Source: Bacteroidetes bacterium QS_8_64_10 (GTDB lineage Bacteria; Bacteroidota; Rhodothermia; Rhodothermales; Salinibacteraceae). From it: DNA of 13,436 nucleotides. The notes below the pieces were generated by a model. It was not told the DNA's origin. It was given only the letters and a program-made list of their open reading frames with translations, and did no database searches. The position numbers and the translations under genes are program-made. Below are positions 7,895 to 13,436 of this stretch, piece after piece. The stretch lies in contig PXTQ01000014.1 in the NCBI GenBank assembly GCA_003022505.1, positions 1 through 13,436 of the forward strand. The letters are read 5' to 3'. How positions within the stretch are numbered: the first letter of the stretch is position 1; each line of letters starts with the position of its first letter.

Positions 7895-8833
7895 ATGCCC
7901 GAACGACCACCTTCCGCTGCCGCCCCGTCCGAGCGCCGCGCTCGCGCTCGGCAGGGCGACGTCGCTTCGGCGTCGATGCGGGACTTCTGGTCGCTTGCCA
8001 AGCCCGAAATTTCGTTTCTCGTTACCATCTCGGCGCTCGCCGGCTTCCTGCTGGGTGCCGCCGAAACGGGCGTCTTTTCGGGGAGCCAGCTCGTCTTTAC
8101 CCTTGCCGGCGTGTTCCTGTGTGCGGGCGGCGTCGGCGCACTGAACCACTACCTGGAGCGCCACCTCGACGCGCAGATGAAACGGACGCGAGACCGCGCG
8201 CTCCCGGCGGGCCGCGTCTCGCCGAAGACGGCGCGGCGCTATGGGCTGGCGCTCGCCTCGGCGGGCGTGGGGCTGCTCTGCCCGCTCGTGGGGCCGCTGA
8301 CGGCAGCGCTCGCCATCCTCACGGGCGTGCTCTATCTGTACGTCTACACGCCGCTCAAGCAAAAGACCTCGCACAACACGCTCGTCGGCACGATCCCCGG
8401 CGCGCTTCCCGCGCTCGGCGGCTACGCAGCGGCGACTGGCTCCCTCAGCGTGACGGGCTGGCTGCTCTTCGGCGTGATGGCCACCTGGCAGATGCCACAC
8501 TTTCTGTCACTGGCCTGGATGTACCGCACCGACTACGAGCGCGCGGGCTTTCGGATGACGCCCACGGTGCAGGCCGACGGCGGCGCGTCGACAGCGCGGC
8601 AGACGATCGCTTACACGACGCTCCTGCTCGCGCTCAGCACGCTGCTCTCGCTTGCGGGGCCGCTCGGGATGATCTACCTGACCGGCGCCGTGCCCCTCGG
8701 CGGATGGTTCCTGTGCGAGGGAATTCGCTTCAACCGGCGGCGCACCAATCAGAGCGCGGGCCGCGTCCTCAAAGCCTCCATCTGGTACGTCCCGGCGCTG
8801 GTTGTTCTCATTGCGGTAGACTGGCTGGTTTAG
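7895..8833 (+). CDS. cyoE: Heme O synthase (protoheme IX farnesyltransferase, CyoE/CtaB)
   Basis: This 312-residue UbiA-superfamily membrane prenyltransferase adds farnesyl diphosphate to protoheme to make heme O, the substrate of the CtaA encoded upstream. The first Asp-rich motif reads NHYLERHLDAQMKRTRDRAL (about 84-103), with Glu where many homologues have the first Asp. The second region is YTPLKQKTSHNTLVG, then PGALPALGGY (about 150-175). About nine hydrophobic segments follow an Arg-rich, probably cytosolic N-terminal extension of about 27 residues (MPERPPSAAAPSERR). ATG 7895 is the family-like choice, though the ATG at M28 (MRDFWSLAKPE) is possible. Length is normal for the family. Confidence 0.95.
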   Translation: MPERPPSAAAPSERRARARQGDVASASMRDFWSLAKPEISFLVTISALAGFLLGAAETGVFSGSQLVFTLAGVFLCAGGVGALNHYLERHLDAQMKRTRDRALPAGRVSPKTARRYGLALASAGVGLLCPLVGPLTAALAILTGVLYLYVYTPLKQKTSHNTLVGTIPGALPALGGYAAATGSLSVTGWLLFGVMATWQMPHFLSLAWMYRTDYERAGFRMTPTVQADGGASTARQTIAYTTLLLALSTLLSLAGPLGMIYLTGAVPLGGWFLCEGIRFNRRRTNQSAGRVLKASIWYVPALVVLIAVDWLV

Positions 8834-8840
8834 CGTGTTC

Positions 8841-8910
8841 CGTAGTGCGTATTGCGTAAACTCACTACGCTTGACGGGATACGCGCACTACGAAATACGC
8901 ACGACGAAAT
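8841..8910. repeat. Heptamer array and inverted repeat, CGTAKTG family, copy A
   Basis: The plus strand carries head-to-tail heptamers CGTAGTG (8841), CGTATTG (8848) and CGTAAAC (8855). The opposite strand of 8862-8910 carries the same kind of units (CGTAGTG, CGTATTT, CGTCGTG). CGTAGTG and CACTACG can pair into a hairpin. The element fills the whole gap between cyoE and the ABC gene. A degenerate relative lies at 12715-12754. Confidence 0.6.
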
Positions 8911-8925
8911 ATGCAATCATCCCTC

Positions 8926-9879
8926 ATGCCCGAACCGGCGCTCGAGATCGACGGTGTGACGCACCGCTACGGCAAGCACGTGGCGCTCCGCGACGTGTCG
9001 CTCCGCGTCTCACAAGGCGCACTCTTCGGGCTGATTGGGCCGAACGGCAGCGGCAAAACGACCCTCTTTCGCATCCTCATGACGCTTCTACCGCCGGGCG
9101 AGGGCGCGGCATGCGTCTGGAACCACGACGTTGCGCGGCATCCGGCGGCGGTGCGCGAACGCATCGGCTGCGTCTTTCAGCATCCGGCACTGGACGACGC
9201 GCTCACGGTGCGCGAGAACCTGCACTTCCACGGCTCGCTCTACGGGTTGCGCGGCGAAAGGCTGCGCGAGCGCATCCGCGAGCTGCTGAGCATATTCGAG
9301 TTACGCGACCGCGCGGGCGACGCGGTAAGCACGCTGTCGGGCGGGCTGCGGCGTCGCGCCGATCTCGCGCGCGGGTTGCTGCATCGCCCGCCCGTGCTGC
9401 TGCTCGACGAACCGACGGTAGGCCTGGATCCGGCAGCGCGTCGCACGTTCTGGCGTGCTCTGGAGCGCCTGCGCCGCGACGACGACGTGACGCTCGTGGT
9501 GGCGACGCACCTCATGAACGAGGCCGAGCGCTGCGATGAGGTTGCCATCTTGAACGAAGGCCGCTGCGTCGCCAACGGCTCGCCCGCTTGCCTCAAGGCT
9601 GGCCTCGGCGACGAGACGTTGTGGCTGCATCCCGTCGGCGCTCCCACCGCACTCCGCAACCGCGTGGAGGCGCAATTCGGAGCCGAGACGACGGTGATCG
9701 GAGAGCGCGTGCAGGTGACGAGCGAGGACGCCCCCGCGCTGCTATCTTCCGTCTACGAGTCGCTGGGCGATCAGATTGAGGAGGCTACAGTACGAAAACC
9801 GACGCTCGAAGACGTGTTTCTGGTGCGCACGGCAAGCGCCGATGCTCACTCTCCTTCTGAAACGAGTCTACGAGTCTGA
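8926..9879 (+). CDS. ABC transporter ATP-binding protein (DrrA/CcmA/NatA-like)
   Basis: This cytosolic ATPase subunit, 317 residues, probably drives an ABC-2-type exporter. Counting from the longer start at 8911, the Walker A GPNGSGKTT is at 43-51, Q-loop Q90 in VFQHP, signature LSGG at 142-145, Walker B VLLLDEPTVGLD at 162-173, and H-loop H200 in ATHLMNEAERCDE. The C-terminal extension ending ATVRKPTLEDVFL is typical of the DrrA/NatA group. I prefer ATG 8926 (MPEPALEIDG) because ATG 8911 lies in the tail of the CGTAKTG repeat. No permease gene follows, which is unusual for this group. The last codons (TSLRV and the stop) are written in octamer-repeat sequence. It follows cyoE at 92 bases and may be cotranscribed; the substrate is unknown. 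Confidence 0.93.
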   Translation: MPEPALEIDGVTHRYGKHVALRDVSLRVSQGALFGLIGPNGSGKTTLFRILMTLLPPGEGAACVWNHDVARHPAAVRERIGCVFQHPALDDALTVRENLHFHGSLYGLRGERLRERIRELLSIFELRDRAGDAVSTLSGGLRRRADLARGLLHRPPVLLLDEPTVGLDPAARRTFWRALERLRRDDDVTLVVATHLMNEAERCDEVAILNEGRCVANGSPACLKAGLGDETLWLHPVGAPTALRNRVEAQFGAETTVIGERVQVTSEDAPALLSSVYESLGDQIEEATVRKPTLEDVFLVRTASADAHSPSETSLRV

Positions 9880-9954
9880 GAGTCTATGAGTCTATGCGAT
9901 ACCGCTCACGAGTCAGTAAATCTTAGCCTCGTAGACTCATACACTCGTAGATTC
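9864..9954. repeat. Octamer array and hairpin, GAGTCTAY family, copy B
   Basis: Units at 9864, 9872, 9880 and 9888 read GAGTCTAC, GAGTCTGA, then GAGTCTAT twice. Units at 9931, 9939 and 9947 are the same octamer on the other strand (GTAGACTC, ATACACTC, GTAGATTC). The two arms can pair at about 22 of 27 positions around a spacer of about 35 bases. The element sits between the convergent ABC and GWxTD genes, where it might help end transcription from both sides, but it has no T-run. The TGA inside the second unit is the stop codon of the ABC gene. Confidence 0.75.
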
Positions 9955-9966
9955 TGGCCTCTCCCC

Positions 9967-11790
9967 TCATTCCAAATACAGGTCGCGCTGCGCCTCCACG
10001 GTCTCGCCCGTCACGGTGTCGGTGAGGCGCACCACGAGCGTATAAACGCCCGGCTCCTCGTCCGAAGCGTCCATGATGAAGTACTGCCCGTCGTCGGAGC
10101 GCTGCCCCGTGCCCTCGAACCGCACGGAGACGCCCTCCTCCCCCCCACCGCCGAACAGGTCCTTGATGAACTTGGTGACGCCCTTGTCGGTCTCCTTCGG
10201 AGCGAGCGCCGCCTCCACCTCATAGGCCGTCTTGCCGTCTTCTTTCGCCAGGTTGTAGTTCTCAAAGAAAATGTAGATCGGCTGCTCGGCGCTGAATACG
10301 TTCCACGGGGCGGGCTGGATCGACAGGCCGCGGCGCACCACGTCCGAGGATGAAAGCGGCTTGCCGTCGGGCGCGACCTCGATGTTATAAGCCAGCATCA
10401 GGTCGCTCATCGCCAGCTCCTCGTCGCCGTAGCGCGGCACGTTCACGTCGCGGCGCTGCACGGCGAACGCGCCCGTGCTCGACGTCTCAAGCTCCATCGA
10501 GAGCTGATGCTCGCCGGGAGGCGCGTCCATCGTCTGCGTGTTCATCCAGAGCGTCGCCTCCTCGAACGCGTGCACCTGCTCCGGCTTGAAGCCGTAGATC
10601 GTGCGGCGGCGCTCCACGAGCAGGTCCCGGCTCTCGCCGACCAAAAACGTACCTACACGCGCCGTCACTTCGAGCGTGCTGTCGGGCCGGGTCCGATCCG
10701 CGAGCGGAATGCCGTAGTGCACGTACATATCCGTCTTCTTCTCTCCCTTGAACGTGTTCACCACGTACGGAAGCTGAACGCGCCGCCCCGATCCCTCGTA
10801 TTCGTAGCGATCCGGGTGCTCGCGGAACGTCTCGCGCGCCTTGATTTTGTAGTCGTTGGTCCACGGCAACGCGCTGCCGGAGGCAATTACATCGGCAGGC
10901 GGGCTGTACAGCCGGTATTCGCCGTTCCGCATGGGATCCTCGAAAACGAAGCGAAAGTCGCCGTACTCCCATATGTTGAAGGCGTTTTGCCGGGACACCG
11001 CTTCGGCAAAATCGTCACTGCTCTGGATGCCCAGGCTGGGATCGGTGTTGTTCAGAATGCTCGTAAACAGCACGGCATTGACGTTCGGCTCGCCGTAACG
11101 CACGTAGATGCGCCCGCGCCGCGTCTCCCAGCCGCGCTTCTCCACATCGGGCGCGGCGTAGAGCAGATCGGCGTGGACGAGGCGAGCGTAGTGCTCCAAC
11201 TTGCGCTCATTGTACGTCGTCAGATAGCGCGGGTCCTTGCTCGTCCAGAAGCGCGAGGCGTAGCGCACCGAGTCGCTTTCGTAGCTCTTTTTCTCATCGT
11301 CCGGGATGATGTAACTGATGTTTGAGAAAGCCGTGCGCGTCTTTGGCTTCATGCGCTTAAAGGCCTCTCGGAAGCTCTTTGAGGCCGCCTCGCGGTGATC
11401 GAGCTGGTGATGCGCGTACCCCAGATAGAGCCACAGCTCCGGGTCTTTCGGAAAGTTGACGTACATCTCTTCGAGCATCTTGAGCGCCTTGCGCGGCTCT
11501 TCTTTAAGAGCGTAAATCTGCATGAAGCGGTCGTAAATCGGGCGGCGTCGCGGATCAATCTCCAGCGCCTTCCGCAGGTGCCCGATGGCACGGTCGTACG
11601 CATAATCGGCGCGGGCGGAAAGATCTTTGAGCGGCACGCCGCGCTCTTTGAGCGCCTTCAGGTCAAAGCGGTCGGCCACGAACACCTGGCTCGCCTCCGT
11701 TCCGGGCGGCGGCTCCCCGACCGAAAAGGTGGGTTCCGTGCCGGAGCGCCCGCCGGGCGGAGCGGGATCGGTGCTGGCCTGCGCGTTCAC
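9967..11790 (-). CDS. GWxTD domain-containing protein, main C-terminal part of a split gene
   Basis: This 607-residue frame has TPR-like helices at about 62-145 (for example AIGHLRKALEIDPRRRPIYD, then LWLYLGYAHHQLDHREAA). The GWxTD domain starts near FWTSKDPRYLTTYNERKLEH (181-200) with the core GWETRRGRIYVRYGEP at 220-235; the motif's Asp is Arg here. The C-terminal third is beta-rich, with VYTLVVRLTDTVTGE near the end. The family occurs mainly in Bacteroidota and relatives and is of unknown function. The GTG at 11790 is merely the first start-like codon. In-frame homologous sequence extends upstream to about 12015 (ARRRLAHEILQLDSTNAF, then AHEELG and DFWRYRNA), so the true protein starts with the signal peptide encoded at 12311 in another frame. 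Confidence 0.88.
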   Translation of the reverse strand: MNAQASTDPAPPGGRSGTEPTFSVGEPPPGTEASQVFVADRFDLKALKERGVPLKDLSARADYAYDRAIGHLRKALEIDPRRRPIYDRFMQIYALKEEPRKALKMLEEMYVNFPKDPELWLYLGYAHHQLDHREAASKSFREAFKRMKPKTRTAFSNISYIIPDDEKKSYESDSVRYASRFWTSKDPRYLTTYNERKLEHYARLVHADLLYAAPDVEKRGWETRRGRIYVRYGEPNVNAVLFTSILNNTDPSLGIQSSDDFAEAVSRQNAFNIWEYGDFRFVFEDPMRNGEYRLYSPPADVIASGSALPWTNDYKIKARETFREHPDRYEYEGSGRRVQLPYVVNTFKGEKKTDMYVHYGIPLADRTRPDSTLEVTARVGTFLVGESRDLLVERRRTIYGFKPEQVHAFEEATLWMNTQTMDAPPGEHQLSMELETSSTGAFAVQRRDVNVPRYGDEELAMSDLMLAYNIEVAPDGKPLSSSDVVRRGLSIQPAPWNVFSAEQPIYIFFENYNLAKEDGKTAYEVEAALAPKETDKGVTKFIKDLFGGGGEEGVSVRFEGTGQRSDDGQYFIMDASDEEPGVYTLVVRLTDTVTGETVEAQRDLYLE

Positions 11791-12311
11791 CGGCCTGTAC
11801 AGCGGATTGTTGTCTTCCTCCCGCCGTATCGCGCCGGTCTCCTCCTGCCGCTTCTGCCCGGTCTTTCTGAACGACAGGTTGGGAATCGAGACGGCGTTGC
11901 GGTAGCGCCAGAAATCGTGGATGTAGGAGATGCCAAGCTCCTCGTGCGCGAAGGCGTTGGTCGAATCGAGTTGCAGGATCTCGTGCGCGAGCCGGCGTCG
12001 CGCCGCAGGATCTGGAGCCGCGCCGTCTTAAAGCGCACATTGTTCGGTTCGAGGTCGAGCGCCTTATGAATCCGGTCGCCGGCCTCGTCGACGTCGCGGA
12101 GCGGGGTGTCGTAGTAGAGCTTGCTGAGCAGGTAGTGCGCGTCGGCGTTGTTGGAGTCGCGCTCGGCGGCGCGGGTCAGCAGCCGCTCGGCGCGCTCGTA
12201 GTTCTGCTGCTGAAACGCTTTCTTCCCCTTCGTGATGAGCGCATCGGGCGACTGCGCGGCAGCGGGCAACGCGAGAAGACCTCCCAGAAGAAAGAGGAGA
12301 AATCGGCGCAT
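11787..12311 (-). CDS. GWxTD protein, N-terminal part (signal peptide and TPR) ending at a frameshift
   Basis: ATG 12311 opens a clear signal peptide (MRRFLLFLLGGLLALPAAAQ, cleavage likely after AAAQ), so the product is exported. TPR-like helices follow (ALITKGKKAFQQQNYERAER, then NNADAHYLLSKLYYD and ALDLEPNNVRF). The meaningful frame ends near residue 105 (ARLQILRRD, about 12000). The remaining residues to 11787 are Arg/Ser/Pro-rich out-of-frame sequence. The next TPR segment resumes in the frame of the main part with ARRRLAHEIL. The helix around the junction looks too short, so a few to some tens of codons may have been lost with the frameshift. No Shine-Dalgarno site is visible. Confidence 0.82.
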   Translation of the reverse strand: MRRFLLFLLGGLLALPAAAQSPDALITKGKKAFQQQNYERAERLLTRAAERDSNNADAHYLLSKLYYDTPLRDVDEAGDRIHKALDLEPNNVRFKTARLQILRRDAGSRTRSCNSIRPTPSRTRSLASPTSTISGATATPSRFPTCRSERPGRSGRRRPARYGGRKTTIRCTGR

Positions 12312-12605
12312 GGCACGAAAAGCGGAGCTTGAGTTGTTTGTTAAACTCCCGACGCCCGCACGCTTGTTTCGCTGTCTCCTCGCTGCGTGTCCCCCCGCAA
12401 CGAGCGGAATACGCGGCGGCGGCCGGCGCTTGAGCTTGCAGGTCTACGCTACTGCAATAACGGAAACTACGTGCGCCGTGTAAAACGAACACGCTCTCAC
12501 GTAGAGCCTCGCACATGTTTTTTCTCTCCTCACTCGTTCCTCGGCCCTGCCGTGAAACCGACCAGCGGGAGGTTCACGAAGCAGAAGCGTAGTAAACGCA
12601 AAATC

Positions 12606-12650
12606 GGCGGCTCTGCCGCCCTTGCAGCGGTTTTGGGAAGCAGAGCCGCC
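12606..12650. repeat. Inverted repeat with perfect 11-base arms
   Basis: GGCGGCTCTGC (12606-12616) and GCAGAGCCGCC (12640-12650) are exact reverse complements around a 23-base loop. The loop holds a competing smaller pair, CCGC and GCGG. No T-run follows on either strand, so it is a stable RNA or DNA hairpin of unknown role rather than a standard terminator. Confidence 0.6.
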
Positions 12651-12714
12651 ACGTCTGGCGTCGCGCGGCGGAGCCACGCAACGAGTTTTTGGAGGTGTGC
12701 ATCAGACTACATGA

Positions 12715-12754
12715 GTGCGTACGTTAATTCGGGACGCGCACACGCAATATGCAC
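12715..12754. repeat. Degenerate CGTAKTG-family repeat, copy B
   Basis: GTGCGTACG, then GGGACGCGCACACGCAATAT and GCAC, resembles the second half of the element at 8841-8910 (GGGATACGCGCACTACGAAA, then TACGCAC). The shared order GGGA, CGCGCAC, then an AATAT/AATAC-GCAC segment suggests common origin with small indels. It lies 65-104 bases beyond the mnmA stop. Confidence 0.4.
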
Positions 12755-12818
12755 GGTGAGGCTAAGCAAGCCGGAAGATAGACAAGGGTTTTCGGACTGG
12801 TCCTGCCGCCGCGCCGTA

Positions 12819-13436
12819 TCACGCAGATGCCATCGGCAGCGGCACAAAACTTTCGTCCTCACGTTCTCGCGCTTCGTCGTCCGCGCCGACGGTTTCGATC
12901 CAGCCGCCCGCCAGCAGATCGTCGCCGTCGTAGAGCACCACGGCCTGCCCCGGCGTGATGGCACGTTGCGGCTCGGCGAAGGCCACCGCCAGCTCGTCCT
13001 CGCCCGGCTGCCAGGCCAGCCCAGGCGCCCCCGCGTCGTTGTAGCGGATCGAGGCCGTCACGGGCCGCTCCTCGGTCAGGTCCGCCGCGCCCACCATGTT
13101 GATCTGGCGCGCGGTGAGCGTCTGCTGTTGCAGCTCCTCGCGGGGGCCGACGGTAATCGTGTTCGTCTCCGCGTCGATATCCGTGACGTAGATGCGGTGG
13201 CCCAGCGCGAGGCCGAGGCCGCGCCGCTGCCCCACCGTGTAAAACGGATAGCCGTCATGCTCGCCCACTTTGGTGCCGTCGCTCAAAATAAAATCGCCGC
13301 CCGCCACCTCCTCTTCGAGGCCGTCCACGCGGTCCTTCAGGAAGCGGTGGTAGTCGTCGTCCGGGATGAAGCAGATTTCGTAGGAGTCCGGCTTGTCGGC
13401 CACGCGGTCGAGACCGAAGTCGGCGGCCATCTCGCG
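12819..13436 (-). CDS. mnmA: tRNA-specific 2-thiouridylase MnmA, C-terminal part (cut by window edge)
   Basis: The frame enters at the right edge (REMAADFGLDRVADKPDSYE) and ends at TGA 12819-12821, giving 205 residues of a protein usually near 360-380. MnmA thiolates U34 of tRNA Glu, Gln and Lys in the cytosol, taking sulfur from a persulfide relay. The motif ADKPDSYEICFIPDDDYHRF contains the second catalytic Cys (in EICF); many homologues have Gln where this has Tyr (DSQEICF). YPFYTVGQRRGLGLALGHRI marks the central beta domain, and ASIRYNDAGAPG with ITPGQAVVLYDGDDLLAGGW the C-terminal beta-barrel. The N-terminal PP-loop with the first Cys is outside the window. Confidence 0.95.
   Translation of the reverse strand, partial: REMAADFGLDRVADKPDSYEICFIPDDDYHRFLKDRVDGLEEEVAGGDFILSDGTKVGEHDGYPFYTVGQRRGLGLALGHRIYVTDIDAETNTITVGPREELQQQTLTARQINMVGAADLTEERPVTASIRYNDAGAPGLAWQPGEDELAVAFAEPQRAITPGQAVVLYDGDDLLAGGWIETVGADDEAREREDESFVPLPMASA

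Larger units (their letters stand above)
12312..12818. other. Non-coding gap between mnmA and the GWxTD gene
   Basis: About 500 bases without a gene I can support; the frames present are low-complexity Arg/Ala-rich translations without family features. It should hold the promoter of the minus-strand GWxTD gene, but I see no clear -33/-7 (Bacteroidota) or -35/-10 pair. It contains an 11-bp inverted repeat at 12606-12650 and a degenerate CGTAKTG-like repeat at 12715-12754, and no T-rich terminator after mnmA. Confidence 0.6.

Noticed and set aside
12444..12677. A 77-residue minus-strand frame in the mnmA-GWxTD gap
   Set aside because: It is Arg/Ala-rich, has no ribosome binding site, crosses the inverted repeat at 12606-12650 and resembles no protein family.

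Overview
The window is GC-rich bacterial chromosome. A GWxTD-family protein, a heme A synthase/heme O synthase pair for a haem-copper oxidase, GroEL with a Gly/Met tail, and mostly Shine-Dalgarno-free starts suggest an aerobic member of the Bacteroidota/FCB group, probably Rhodothermota (Salinibacter/Rhodothermus-like). That placement is inferred from gene content, not from a marker-gene search.

Layout. At the left edge, two minus-strand membrane-protein genes (an unnamed one cut by the edge, and a DUF2085 protein) diverge from the groESL heat-shock operon. That operon has a perfect CIRCE (HrcA operator), a strong ribosome binding site, a groES with an internal deletion and frameshift, an intercistronic hairpin, intact groEL and a bidirectional terminator. 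Minus-strand genes follow: a PAS-PAS sensor histidine kinase split by a frameshift inside its second PAS domain, a possible 70-residue gene, and a complete phosphoglucosamine-mutase-type enzyme. Divergent from these are plus-strand ctaA (heme A synthase), cyoE/ctaB (heme O synthase) and an ABC-transporter ATPase. Convergent with that block is a minus-strand secreted TPR/GWxTD protein, also split by a frameshift near its N-terminus. The 3' end of mnmA (tRNA 2-thiouridylase) closes the window.

Working together. CyoE makes heme O from protoheme and CtaA converts it to heme A for cytochrome oxidase. GroES/GroEL form the HrcA-controlled chaperonin. GlmM feeds UDP-GlcNAc synthesis. MnmA modifies tRNA wobble uridines. 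The kinase and GWxTD protein have no identified partners here.

Two things stand out. First, three unrelated genes (groES, the kinase, the GWxTD gene) are each interrupted by a junction at which residues seem to be missing, and all three change frame in the same sense. This may be genome decay or an assembly artefact and should be settled first. Second, the intergenic spaces carry short-unit repeat arrays: octamers near GAGTCTAY, heptamers near CGTAKTG and a TTGGCAGA motif. They are repeated between loci and partly arranged as hairpins, and one supplies the stop codon of the ABC gene. No CRISPR array, tRNA, rRNA or insertion sequence was seen, and I found no convincing new multi-gene system.
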